Assembly (NCBI GenBank): GCA_023481105.1
Contig: JAMCWK010000151.1
Location: 1 to 64,000, forward strand
DNA length: 64,000 nt
Source of the DNA: Acidobacteriota bacterium
GTDB taxonomy: Bacteria; Acidobacteriota; Terriglobia; Acidiferrales; UBA7541
Direction of reading: 5' to 3'
Each line of letters begins with the position of its first letter. Within the stretch, counting starts at the first letter, position 1. The position numbers and the translations under genes were made by a program. Below are positions 14,850 to 23,443 of this stretch, piece by piece. The notes under the pieces are model-generated. The model searched no databases. It saw only the letters and a program-made list of their open reading frames with translations, and was not told the DNA's origin.

Positions 14850-16022
14850 TTGCTTCGCTTTGTCACCGCCGGAGAATCGCACGGGCAAGCGCTGGTGGCC
14901 TGGATTTCCGGGCTGCCTGCCGGACTGCCGGTGGATTTCGATTTTGTCAACGGCGAGCTGCATCGCCGCCAGCTTGGCTACGGCCGCGGCGGCCGGCAAA
15001 AAATCGAGAAGGACAAAGTGACGGCGCTGGCCGGGGTGCGGCACGGCCAAACCATCGGCGCGCCGATTGCCGTGCAAATCGAAAACCGCGACTGGGCCAA
15101 CTGGGAAAAGGCGCTCCCCGTCGAAGACACCGAGGGCGCCGACGACGCGCAGCGCAAATTGACGGCACCGCGCCCAGGCCACGCCGACTTGGCCGCCGCG
15201 CTCAAATTTAACTGGCACGATGCACGCTACGCGCTGGAGCGCGCGTCGGCACGAGAAACGGCTGCGCGCGTCGCGGCGGGGGCGTTCGCCAAGCTGCTGC
15301 TGCGTGAATTTGGCATCGAAGTGCTTTCCCACGTCGTCGCGGTCGGAAAAGTGAAACTCGAACGAACCGCGTCATGGAAAGAGGTCGTGGCCATTTGCGC
15401 AAACCTCGATTCGCCGCTGCGCTGCGTGGATGCAGTTGTCGAAGCGAAAATGAAATCCGAAGTGGATGCGGTCTTGCGCGGCGGGGATTCCGTCGGCGGA
15501 ATATTCGAAGTAATTGCGCATGGCGTGCCGCCGGGATTGGGCTCGCATGCGCAGTGGGACGAAAAACTCGATGGGCGGCTGGCGCAAGCGGTGCTTTCTA
15601 TTCAGGCCGTAAAGGCGGTCGAAATCGGCGGCGGCGTGGCCGGCGCTGGCGCGTACGGCTCCGAAGTGCAGGATGAAATCCGTTACGACAACGCACAGAA
15701 GCGTTTCGTCCGCCCAACCAATCGTGCAGGCGGACTGGAAGGCGGAATTACGAACGGCGAAGATGTCGTCGTGCGCGGCTACCTGAAGCCGATTTCGACG
15801 CTGCGCCGGCCGCTGGAAACCGCGGACCTGGTGAGCAAAGCGAGTGTGAAGGCCGCGTACGAGCGGTCGGACATTTGCGTCGTGCCGGCAGCGGGAGTGG
15901 TCGGCGAGGCGATGGTGTCGCTGACGCTGGCGGCGGCGTTCGTCGAGAAATTCGGCGGCGACTCGCTGGCCGAAACGCGGCGGCATTTCGAGGGCTTTCA
16001 GAAACAATTGGACGCATTTTGA
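14850..16022 (+). CDS. aroC: Chorismate synthase
   Basis: 390 residues from a TTG at 14850, giving MLRFVTAGESHGQALVAW, exactly the family N-terminus. GGAAGG lies 9 nt upstream. A GTG three codons earlier abuts that site and is less likely, and the track's 14745 start adds non-family sequence. Motifs GYGRGGRQKIEKDKV, RPGHADLAAALKF, RASARETAARVAAGAF and GGLEGGITNGEDVVVRGYLKPI mark the FMN and EPSP sites. The enzyme converts EPSP to chorismate, the last shared step of aromatic biosynthesis. It heads a run of translation genes (def, fmt, rsmB). Confidence 0.96.
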   Translation: MLRFVTAGESHGQALVAWISGLPAGLPVDFDFVNGELHRRQLGYGRGGRQKIEKDKVTALAGVRHGQTIGAPIAVQIENRDWANWEKALPVEDTEGADDAQRKLTAPRPGHADLAAALKFNWHDARYALERASARETAARVAAGAFAKLLLREFGIEVLSHVVAVGKVKLERTASWKEVVAICANLDSPLRCVDAVVEAKMKSEVDAVLRGGDSVGGIFEVIAHGVPPGLGSHAQWDEKLDGRLAQAVLSIQAVKAVEIGGGVAGAGAYGSEVQDEIRYDNAQKRFVRPTNRAGGLEGGITNGEDVVVRGYLKPISTLRRPLETADLVSKASVKAAYERSDICVVPAAGVVGEAMVSLTLAAAFVEKFGGDSLAETRRHFEGFQKQLDAF

Positions 16023-16051
16023 CAACTGAGGACAGTGCACTCAACAAACCG

Positions 16052-16561
16052 ATGATCTATAAAATCGTGAAATACGGCGCGCCGGTGCTTGAAGCATCCG
16101 CCAAGCGGGTGACGGAGTTCGACGCGGAGCTGAAAAAACTCACCGAGGACATGTTTGAGTCCATGTATGCGGCGCAGGGCGTGGGCCTGGCCGCTCCGCA
16201 AATCGGCATGGGGCTGCACCTGGCAGTGATTGACGTCACCGTCGGCAAGAATCCCGAGGCAAAAATTGTTCTCGCCAATCCGGAAATTATCTATGTCGAA
16301 GGCGAGCAACGCGAAGAGGAAGGCTGCCTCTCGCTGCCGGGTTTTCGTGGCAACGTGCTGCGGCCGCGGTTTGTGACCGTGCGCGCGCAGGACGTCGCCG
16401 GAAAGTCGTTCGAGATGCGCGGCGAAGGCTTGCTGGCGCGCGCTTTCTGCCATGAGACGGATCACCTGAACGGCGTGCTGTTCATCCAGCACCTCGGCCT
16501 CCTGAAACGCGATTTGATCAAGCGCAAGATTCGCAAGCTGGCGAAGGCCGGAGATTGGTAG
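16052..16561 (+). CDS. def: Peptide deformylase
   Basis: 169 residues from the ATG at 16052 (MIYKIVKYGAPVLEASA); the track's longer start lies inside aroC. The three metal-site motifs are all present: GVGLAAPQIG, EGCLSLPG (Cys ligand) and the HExxH-type CHETDHLNGVLF. The enzyme removes formyl groups from nascent N-terminal methionine. The next gene, fmt, performs the opposite step on initiator tRNA, the usual def-fmt pairing. Confidence 0.96.
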   Translation: MIYKIVKYGAPVLEASAKRVTEFDAELKKLTEDMFESMYAAQGVGLAAPQIGMGLHLAVIDVTVGKNPEAKIVLANPEIIYVEGEQREEEGCLSLPGFRGNVLRPRFVTVRAQDVAGKSFEMRGEGLLARAFCHETDHLNGVLFIQHLGLLKRDLIKRKIRKLAKAGDW

Positions 16562-16579
16562 GCGCTCACGAAAACTCCC

Positions 16580-17512
16580 CTGCGCATCGTGTTCTGCGGC
16601 ACGCCGGAGTTCGCGCTGCCCACGCTGCAGCGCTTGATTGCCGAGCCGGTCTTTTCCGTCGAAACCGTCATCACGCAACCCGACCGGCCGCGCGGCCGCG
16701 GCCGAGAAGTTTCGTCTTCGCCTGTGAAGGACGCTGCATTGGACGCGGGCATTCACGTCTTCCAACCGGAAAGAATTAAGTCCGACTCGGCGTTTGATTT
16801 TTTCAAGCGCGTCGCGCCCGATGCAGTGGTGATCATTGCCTACGGGCAGATTGTTCCCGCACGGCTGCTGGACATCCCGCGGCTCGGTTGGATCAACCTG
16901 CACGCTTCCCTGCTTCCGAAATATCGCGGTGCCGCACCCATCAATTGGGCCATCGTCAACGGCGAAACGCGCACCGGTCTGACCACCATGCGCATTGATC
17001 CGGGCATGGACACCGGCCCGACTCTCTTGCACTGGGAAACGGAAATTTTGCCGGACGAAACATCGCTGGAACTCGCGCGGCGCATGGCTGCGGCAGGCCC
17101 AGACCTGATGGTCGAAACGCTGCGCAGGTACGAGCGCAGGGAAATCGCGCCCGTGCCGCAGGATCACACGCAGGCGACGCTCGCGCCGATGCTGAAGCGC
17201 GAGGACGGCCGCATTGAGTGGTCGCAGCCCGCGGCGCAGATCTACAACCGCATTCGCGGGCTCGACCCCTGGCCCGGCGCGTTCACCAGCTTTCGAGGAC
17301 AGGTTTGCCACATCTGGGGGCGCGTCGAAGCGCAACAAGAAATCACTGCGCCAGGAACGCTCACCGCAAGCGGCGGAAACATTTTCGTGGCTTGCGGAGC
17401 GGGTACGTCCCTGCGCCTGGAGCACGTGCAGCTCGAAGGCAAGAAGCGTATCTCAGCCCGCGATTGGGCCCATGGCGCACGACTGAAGACAGGTGACAGT
17501 TTTGGCGATTGA
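16580..17512 (+). CDS. fmt: Methionyl-tRNA formyltransferase
   Basis: About 310 residues if translation begins at the CTG of 16580, which restores the family N-terminus M-R-I-V-FCGTPEFALP. The track uses the GTG at 16589, three codons later; no ATG is available. Key motifs are the folate-binding NLHASLLPKYRGAAPINWAI and the catalytic region DPGMDTGPTLL, with a C-terminal OB-like domain (about 205-310). The enzyme formylates Met-tRNAfMet. It follows def by 18 bases. Confidence 0.94.
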   Translation: MRIVFCGTPEFALPTLQRLIAEPVFSVETVITQPDRPRGRGREVSSSPVKDAALDAGIHVFQPERIKSDSAFDFFKRVAPDAVVIIAYGQIVPARLLDIPRLGWINLHASLLPKYRGAAPINWAIVNGETRTGLTTMRIDPGMDTGPTLLHWETEILPDETSLELARRMAAAGPDLMVETLRRYERREIAPVPQDHTQATLAPMLKREDGRIEWSQPAAQIYNRIRGLDPWPGAFTSFRGQVCHIWGRVEAQQEITAPGTLTASGGNIFVACGAGTSLRLEHVQLEGKKRISARDWAHGARLKTGDSFGD

Positions 17513-17593
17513 TTGTTTTTCTGTGCCGCGGCGCGCTTCCCCCTCACTCCACTGCATGCATCAGCGTTCATCTGCGGTTAAACTCTTCGTTCG

Positions 17594-18952
17594 ATGGTGA
17601 CCCCGGCTCGACGCATCGCGTTTGATATCCTTCGGCGGGTAGAGGCGGAGGGCGCCTTTGCCGGCGAATTGCTGCATGCCAAGCTCAGCGGTGCGCGCGC
17701 GCAGATCAAGCGCGAAGACGCTGCGCTGGCGACGGAGTTGACGCAGGGCGTGCTGCGCTGGCAACGGCTGCTCGATTTCCTCATAGCGCGACAGACCGGC
17801 AAGCCCACGGCCACTCTCGACATCGAGGTTCTGCTTGCCCTGCGTCTCGGAATGTACCAGCTACGATTCCTCTCGCGTGTTCCGGGCTCCGCGGCGGTGA
17901 ACGAATCCGTCGAGCTGGTGAAGGCTGCGCGCAAGCGCTCGGCGGCTCCCCTGGTGAATGCGGTACTGCGCAAGGCCCCGCGCGAGGCGATCGAAAAATT
18001 GCTCCCACCTGACCTCGCGCCGGAATCAAGACTCGGCATCGTCCACTCGCATCCGGATTGGCTGGTGAGGCGTTGGCTCACGCGCTTCGGGGAAACACGT
18101 GCCGTCGCGCTGCTCGAAGCCAACAACCGCGCGCCGCGCCTGGCGTGCGCCGTCCACCAGCCAGCGCAGCGCGAGGCCATGGAACAGGAATTCCGGCATG
18201 CTGGGATGGAAGTGGAACCGGGAGCGTGGTTACGCAACTCGCTACTGATTCGCAGCGGCAATCCGGCTGCAAGCGAAAGTTTTCGCCGGGGCTGGTTCTC
18301 CATCCAGGACGAGGCTTCGCAAATGGTGGCGCATCTGCTCGACGTGCGCGAAGACGATTCCGTTCTCGATATCTGCGCGGCGCCCGGCGGGAAGACGGCA
18401 ATTCTCGCGCGCGCAGCAGGTCCGCAATCGCTGGTCGTGGCCGCCGATCTGCACGCGCATCGCCTGCAAGCCCTGCTCACGACGCTTGCCCGTCTCAACA
18501 TCGCTTCGGTGCGGAGGGTCGCACTCGACGCCACCAGTCCTCTTCCCTTCGGCCGGTCGTTCGCAAGAATTCTTTTGGACGCGCCGTGTTCCGGCACGGG
18601 CACGCTGGCGCGCAACCCGGAGATCCGCTGGCGCCTTCAGCCAGCCGATCTCTCTGACCTGCAACGCCGCCAGGTTGCATTGCTCAAGAATGCGCTTGTT
18701 CTGCTCGCTTCCGGCGGGCGACTTGTGTACTCCACTTGCTCGCTGGAGCCGGAGGAAAACGAACTCGTTGTGGACGAGGCGCTGCAAGCTGTCCGCGGTT
18801 TTCATCGCGTGCACGCCAGCGGCGCGCTCGAACCGCATTTGCGCGAAGGCGCGAGCACTACGCGCCTGTTCGCTCCCGACGGCGTTTTCCGCACATTTCC
18901 ACCGGAGCACGGCACCGACGGATTCTTCGCGGCGGCCGTCGAGCACGAATAG
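17594..18952 (+). CDS. rsmB: 16S rRNA (cytosine-967-C5)-methyltransferase
   Basis: 452 residues. An N-terminal NusB-like RNA-binding domain (about 1-140: ATELTQGVLRWQRLLDFL) precedes a Rossmann methyltransferase: SAM motif DICAAPGGKTAILA (about 257), then DAPCSGTGTLARNPEIRW with one catalytic Cys and YSTCSLEPEENE with the other. It methylates C967 of 16S rRNA. The ATG at 17594 gives a family-like N-terminus (VTPARRIAFDILRRVE). Confidence 0.95.
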   Translation: MVTPARRIAFDILRRVEAEGAFAGELLHAKLSGARAQIKREDAALATELTQGVLRWQRLLDFLIARQTGKPTATLDIEVLLALRLGMYQLRFLSRVPGSAAVNESVELVKAARKRSAAPLVNAVLRKAPREAIEKLLPPDLAPESRLGIVHSHPDWLVRRWLTRFGETRAVALLEANNRAPRLACAVHQPAQREAMEQEFRHAGMEVEPGAWLRNSLLIRSGNPAASESFRRGWFSIQDEASQMVAHLLDVREDDSVLDICAAPGGKTAILARAAGPQSLVVAADLHAHRLQALLTTLARLNIASVRRVALDATSPLPFGRSFARILLDAPCSGTGTLARNPEIRWRLQPADLSDLQRRQVALLKNALVLLASGGRLVYSTCSLEPEENELVVDEALQAVRGFHRVHASGALEPHLREGASTTRLFAPDGVFRTFPPEHGTDGFFAAAVEHE

Positions 18953-18962
18953 CCGCCGACTC

Positions 18963-18990
18963 TTGCGACGGCTCCGCGCTGCGCTACAAT
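18963..18990 (+). promoter_or_regulatory. Candidate promoter with near-leaderless start for the PASTA gene
   Basis: TTGCGA and TACAAT are separated by 16 bp. The -10 overlaps the first possible ATG (18989), and transcription would start near 18997, one base before the ATG at 18998. Confidence 0.45.
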
Positions 18991-18997
18991 GTCCCGC

Positions 18998-19723
18998 ATG
19001 GCACTCAGTGAAAGAGTTGAATCCTACGCGCGCCTGGGGCTTGGCATTCTGATTCTGCTGGGCGTCGCTTTTCTCAGCGCGATTACCGCTATACGACTCT
19101 CTATTCAAGGCCGCGAGGTGGAGGTCCCCAGAGTGGTGGGCTTGAAAGCCGGCGACGCGCAGACCTTGCTGGAATCGCGCCGGCTGGGCATGAAAATTGC
19201 CGATCGCGTGTACAGCGACCTGCCGCTCGATTTCGTCGTGCGGCAGAGCCCGCCGACAGGGACGCGCGTCAAGGTGCGCCAGCGCGCACACGTGGTGCTC
19301 AGCCTCGGGCCGCAGAAAGTATCCGTGCCCGCGCTCGTCGGGCAGAGCGCGCGCGCTGCACGCATCGAGCTGCTGCGCGCCGGACTGCAGGTCGGAGAGA
19401 TCACTTCGCTCTACATCGCGGACCACGAACCGGACGAGGTCGTGCAGCAAGATCCGCCGCCGCAATCGGCCAATTCCGGCAGCCCGCGGGTCAATCTGCT
19501 CGTGTCGCAGGAGGAGCGCCCTACCGAATATGTGATGCCCGACTTCTCCGGGCAAATGCTCGCGGAGGCGCAGCGCCACATTAGCGCGGCCGGTCTGCAC
19601 CTGACGAAAATTTCCTTCGCCCCAATGCCTACGTTGGCCAAAGGGACGGTGTCCGCACAGCTTCCGCTGCGGGGAGCCAGAATCGTTGCCGGAACGAACA
19701 TCGAGCTGCAAGTTGCCGAGTAA
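18998..19723 (+). CDS. Membrane-anchored triple-PASTA-domain protein
   Basis: 241 residues from the ATG at 18998 (MALSERVES); the upstream ATG at 18989 lies within the -10 box. A short cytoplasmic tail and one helix (LGLGILILLGVAFLSAITAI) precede three PASTA repeats: about 40-103 (VEVPRVVGLKAGDAQTLLE), 105-175 (VSVPALVGQSARAARIELL) and 180-241 (YVMPDFSGQMLAEAQRHI). PASTA domains bind peptidoglycan or beta-lactams and usually sit on PknB-type kinases or PBPs. This protein has no kinase domain, so it may be a wall-sensing or scaffold protein. It lies between rsmB and rpe. Confidence 0.9.
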   Translation: MALSERVESYARLGLGILILLGVAFLSAITAIRLSIQGREVEVPRVVGLKAGDAQTLLESRRLGMKIADRVYSDLPLDFVVRQSPPTGTRVKVRQRAHVVLSLGPQKVSVPALVGQSARAARIELLRAGLQVGEITSLYIADHEPDEVVQQDPPPQSANSGSPRVNLLVSQEERPTEYVMPDFSGQMLAEAQRHISAAGLHLTKISFAPMPTLAKGTVSAQLPLRGARIVAGTNIELQVAE

Positions 19724-19764
19724 AGAGCACCTCGCGCTGTGCTAAAATTCCCGCGGAGATTGTG

Positions 19765-20448
19765 ATGCTGCCTGCCATTGAAATCGCTCCATCCATTCTG
19801 GCCGCCGACTTTGCCCGGCTGGGCGAGGAGATTGCCGCGGTGGAGCGGGGCGGCGCGCGCATCCTTCATGTGGATGTGATGGACGGCCACTTCGTGCCCA
19901 ACATCTCCATCGGCGTGCCCGTAGTTTCTTCTTTGCGCAAGGCAACCACCCTGGTGCTGGATGTGCATCTGATGATCGAGGATGCCGCGCGGTACGTGGG
20001 GGCCTTTGCGGATGCCGGGGCGGACATGATTTCCGTGCACCAGGAAACGACCCCGCATCTGGATCGCGTGCTGGCGAGCATCCGCGAGCGCGAAATCGAG
20101 GCCGGCGTGGTGCTGAACCCGGCGACACCTGTGGCCACGCTCAGTGAAGTGCTACCGGTGGTTGATTTCGTCCTGGTGATGAGCGTGAATCCGGGCTTCG
20201 GCGGGCAGAAATTCATTCCCGGCTCGCTGGACAAACTTCGGCAGCTCAAAGAGCTGCGTTCGCGCTATAATTGGACGTACCGCATCGAAGTGGACGGAGG
20301 AATGGATTTGCAAAACGTCAGCGATGCCGTCCGTGCGGGTGCGGAGATTATTGTGGCTGGAACTTCAGTGTTTCGCACGCCCGACGCGGCCGAAGCGGTC
20401 CGTCGGTTGCGGCAGGTAGCCAGCGAAGCCCTGGCGCAGAAAGTGTAA
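19765..20448 (+). CDS. rpe: Ribulose-phosphate 3-epimerase
   Basis: 227 residues. The ATG at 19765 (MLPAIEIAPSILAADF) is preferred to the GTG one codon earlier because GGAG lies 6 nt before it. The TIM-barrel metal-site motifs HVDVMDGHFVPN, HLMIED and MSVNPGFGGQKF, and the late EVDGGM, are all present. The enzyme interconverts ribulose 5-phosphate and xylulose 5-phosphate in the pentose phosphate pathway. Its stop codon overlaps the bamD start by one base (TAATG). Confidence 0.96.
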   Translation: MLPAIEIAPSILAADFARLGEEIAAVERGGARILHVDVMDGHFVPNISIGVPVVSSLRKATTLVLDVHLMIEDAARYVGAFADAGADMISVHQETTPHLDRVLASIREREIEAGVVLNPATPVATLSEVLPVVDFVLVMSVNPGFGGQKFIPGSLDKLRQLKELRSRYNWTYRIEVDGGMDLQNVSDAVRAGAEIIVAGTSVFRTPDAAEAVRRLRQVASEALAQKV

Positions 20449-21722
20449 TGAGAGTTATTCGCCTCCTCCAAATGAAACCGTGGTTTGCCCTGCTGCTGGG
20501 GTGTCTGCTTTTAAGCGGCTGCGGCAAAGGAAAGTCGAAGTCTGCCCTGCCGGACCTCAGCCAATCGGCGGAGCCCGACAAGGTCTTGTATGAAAAGGCT
20601 ATGGCCGACCTGAAAAAAAACCGTCACGAGATCGCCCGGCTGACGCTGCAAACCCTGATCAACACGTATCAGGACAGCGAATACCTGGCCAAGGCCAAGT
20701 TAGCGATCGCGGATTCTTTTTACGATGAGGGCACCACCAGCGGATTGACGCAAGCGGTTGCAGAATACAAAGACTTCATTACCTTCTTCGAGTTTCTGAC
20801 AGAGGAGGCTTCGTACGCACAATACCGCATCGGCATGGCGCATTTTCGACGCATGGAAAAGCCCGATCGGGATCGCACTCAGGCCAAGCTCGCCGAGCAG
20901 GAATTCCAGGCATTCGTACTTCGCTACGCCGACAACAAACTTTTCACGGACGCGGAGCAGCGTTTGCGCGAAGTGCAGGAAGTGCTGGCCGAAGGCGACT
21001 TCCGCATTGCTCGATTTTATTATCTGAAGGACACTCCAAACGCGCGCCGCGCAGCCATCCTTCGGCTTTCTGAAATCGTGGACCGTTACCCCCTCTATAG
21101 CCAGGCGGACCGCGCACTGTGGATGCTAGGGGAAGCCCTGGCGAAGGATGAGAAGACGCAGCACCTCGCGCCGCGTTACTTCAGCCGCATCGTGCAAGAT
21201 TATCCGGATTCGGCTTTTGTCGATGACGCTAAAACGAAACTTGTCAAAATGAATTTGCCGGTCCCGCAGCCCAACCCCGAGGCGTTAGCTCGCATCCAGA
21301 AAGAAAAGGAGACTGGCCAGGAGCGGGCGGGAATGTTGCGTCGCGCCCTCGGCATGTTTAAGAGCGGCCCGGATCTCACTGCGGCGGCCCATTCCGGCAA
21401 GCCCAACTTGAATCCGCCCAGCGAAGCCATGGCTGGAGAGTCCCTGCTTTCTGGAGCAGGCAACCTGAGCGTTACAGGGACCGCTACGGGAACGTCCGGA
21501 GAGCCTGTCTCGACAGTTCCGACGGCGCCCGGGGCGACCAGCGCTCCTGCGAAGGCCGGCGAGGCCGGGGCCAACCCTGCATCCGGCACCCCTGCCAAGC
21601 CCGTGGACATCACCAAAAAAAGCAAGGCGGATTTGGAAAAAGAGAAGAAAGAGAAAGAGAAAAAGGAAAAAGAATCCTCCAGCAAGAAAAAGAAGGGTCT
21701 CCGCAAACTGATTCCCTGGTAA
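20448..21722 (+). CDS. bamD: BamD-type outer-membrane assembly lipoprotein with a long charged tail
   Basis: 424 residues from the ATG at 20448, coupled to rpe. A signal peptide ends in the lipobox LLLSGCGKG, so the mature protein starts at a lipidated Cys. Residues about 45-290 form TPR-type helices with BamD features (LYEKAMADLKKNRHEIARLTL, SEYLAKAKLAIADSFYDEGT, YRIGMAHFRRM). BamD is the essential lipoprotein that helps BamA insert beta-barrels. The final 100 or so residues are low complexity, Ala/Gly/Thr-rich and then Lys/Glu-rich (KEKEKKEKESSSKKKK). This makes the protein much longer than the roughly 245-residue enterobacterial BamD. Confidence 0.88.
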   Translation: MRVIRLLQMKPWFALLLGCLLLSGCGKGKSKSALPDLSQSAEPDKVLYEKAMADLKKNRHEIARLTLQTLINTYQDSEYLAKAKLAIADSFYDEGTTSGLTQAVAEYKDFITFFEFLTEEASYAQYRIGMAHFRRMEKPDRDRTQAKLAEQEFQAFVLRYADNKLFTDAEQRLREVQEVLAEGDFRIARFYYLKDTPNARRAAILRLSEIVDRYPLYSQADRALWMLGEALAKDEKTQHLAPRYFSRIVQDYPDSAFVDDAKTKLVKMNLPVPQPNPEALARIQKEKETGQERAGMLRRALGMFKSGPDLTAAAHSGKPNLNPPSEAMAGESLLSGAGNLSVTGTATGTSGEPVSTVPTAPGATSAPAKAGEAGANPASGTPAKPVDITKKSKADLEKEKKEKEKKEKESSSKKKKGLRKLIPW

Positions 21723-21803
21723 GCACGGACCGCTGCTTACAGTCCCCCTCCTTTCCACCCATCCGGCTACGTAAGTTGCTGGCTCCAGTGCTGCGGCTTT
21801 CGG

Positions 21804-21839
21804 TTGACTCCCGAAGCGATAAAGTGTTACCAATAACAC
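21804..21839 (+). promoter_or_regulatory. Candidate promoter with overlapping palindrome upstream of the response regulator
   Basis: TTGACT (21804-21809) and TTACCA (21827-21832) are separated by 17 bp. The perfect inverted repeat GTGTTA-CCAA-TAACAC at 21824-21839 covers the -10, so it could be an operator. Confidence 0.45.
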
Positions 21840-21890
21840 CACAATCTGCGGACGCCAGCCTGCGTCGCGCATGATCTGGGGGAGCGCCGG

Positions 21891-23351
21891 GTGAAGATCC
21901 TGGTCGCGGACGACAATCGCAGCATTCCGAAAAAAGTGACCGAAGCCCTGAAGGATCTGGGCTACGAAGTCCTGGGTGTGGGACACGGCGAAGCCGCGGT
22001 CAAGAAGATGCCGGAATTCATGCCGGACCTGGTCCTCGCGGACGTCTTCATGCCCGTGCGCAATGGCTACGAAGTCTGCGAGTTTGTCAAAAACGACCAG
22101 CGCTTCGCGCACATTCCCGTCGTACTGCTCGTCGGCGCCTTCGACCCCATAGATCAGCACGAGGTCAAACGCGTCCGCGCAGACGGCCTGCTGAAAAAGC
22201 CTTTTGACCCGCCCAGCGATTTGTTGGAAATGGTCAAGACGATGCTGGAAAAGTCCGCGCAGGCGCGGCCCGCTGCGGAAACGAAAGCTGGTGGGCCGAG
22301 AGTCGGCGATACAGTGGAACTCTCCGCAACAGAAATGAAAGGGCTGACACCGGAAACCAAACCGCCGGAGCCGGAACCGGAAATCGAAGAATTCGCCACT
22401 CGCCCGGCGCGCGTCGAGTTCGGCGAAAGTTCGGAAGGCATGTCCTTCGGCGAACTCCTGGAAGCTCCCGCGGAAACAGAAGCGCCCAAAGTCATTGAAA
22501 AAGGCCCGAAGCCAGAAGCCGAAGGCTTCCGCGCTTCCAGCGTTCCAGACATTGAATTTGCCGGTGAGAAGGAAGAGGAGGAGGAAGAAGCCAGCCAGCC
22601 GTCGGGTCCGCCAGCCGCTGCGGAAGCGCCGCCTTGGGGCGCAGCAATGCACGCCGAAACCGAAGCAGCAGCTACAGAGGCGGCCGCTCCGCCGGAAACG
22701 CCGCAGTGGGGTGGCATTGAAGTTCCTGCCAAAGAGCCGTCACCTGAGGAGCCTCCCATCAAAGTGGAGTTCGAACCTTCGGAGCCAATGGAACTGGTCC
22801 TCGACGAGGCCGAAGCGCCTGCCGAATCGCATGTGGAGGCCGGGCCGCTTCCCGAGCTGGCTTCTACACCGGATGAGTTTATGTCCGCGGCGGCTTCATC
22901 CGCTGCCCCGCCAGCGACCGCGCCGAAACCCGAGGCGCCTGCGGCAACCGCCAAAGCTCCGGAGTTTGCAGCAGAGCCCTTTTCGATTCCGTCCATGGAA
23001 GAAGTAGCAGCGCCGCCAGCGGCTGTGGAGCCTGCTCCGCCGCCGGAGCCGCCACCAGTAGCAGCGGTTGAGCCTCCGCGCGCGCCTGCGCCGATGATTC
23101 CTCCGCCGATGGAAATCCCGCGCATCATGCGCCCACCGGAGCCGGAGCCCCCGGCGCCAGCACAGCCCGCTCCATTCACCGGCAACACGGACGCTTTTGC
23201 CCGCCCGCACGTGAATCCCGCGGACGTGGATGCCATCGTCGAAAAGGTCATCGCCCGGCTGCAAAAAGGCGTGCTGGACCAGATTACCCGCGACATTCTG
23301 CGCCCCATCATTGAGGCGCTGGTGGCGCGGGAAATCCAAAACAAGCAGTAG
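21891..23351 (+). CDS. Response regulator with long Pro/Ala/Glu-rich linker and conserved-looking C-terminal helix pair
   Basis: 486 residues from a GTG at 21891 behind GGGGGAG. Residues 1-120 are a receiver domain: acidic pocket VADDN, phospho-acceptor Asp in LVLADVFMPVRNGYEV, and the conserved Lys in LLKKPFDPP. Residues about 130-430 are a disordered Pro/Ala/Glu-rich region. The last 45 residues (VDAIVEKVIARLQKG, ITRDILRPIIEALVARE) look like a compact amphipathic helical tail. There is no DNA-binding domain or enzymatic output, so it probably acts through protein contacts. It lies between bamD and valS, and no sensor kinase is adjacent. Confidence 0.82.
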   Translation: MKILVADDNRSIPKKVTEALKDLGYEVLGVGHGEAAVKKMPEFMPDLVLADVFMPVRNGYEVCEFVKNDQRFAHIPVVLLVGAFDPIDQHEVKRVRADGLLKKPFDPPSDLLEMVKTMLEKSAQARPAAETKAGGPRVGDTVELSATEMKGLTPETKPPEPEPEIEEFATRPARVEFGESSEGMSFGELLEAPAETEAPKVIEKGPKPEAEGFRASSVPDIEFAGEKEEEEEEASQPSGPPAAAEAPPWGAAMHAETEAAATEAAAPPETPQWGGIEVPAKEPSPEEPPIKVEFEPSEPMELVLDEAEAPAESHVEAGPLPELASTPDEFMSAAASSAAPPATAPKPEAPAATAKAPEFAAEPFSIPSMEEVAAPPAAVEPAPPPEPPPVAAVEPPRAPAPMIPPPMEIPRIMRPPEPEPPAPAQPAPFTGNTDAFARPHVNPADVDAIVEKVIARLQKGVLDQITRDILRPIIEALVAREIQNKQ

Positions 23352-23413
23352 CCTGCTAGAACTGCGCATTCACCGTTTGTCGTGTCCCTACAATTCTTCT
23401 CTTCAGGCCGCAA

Positions 23414-23443
23414 TTGACGCTTGGAAGCATTGCCCCCTATAGT
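23414..23443 (+). promoter_or_regulatory. Candidate sigma-70 promoter of valS
   Basis: TTGACG and TATAGT are separated by 18 bp, with a predicted start about 80 nt before the valS ATG. I found no T-box-like elements in the leader. Confidence 0.45.
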
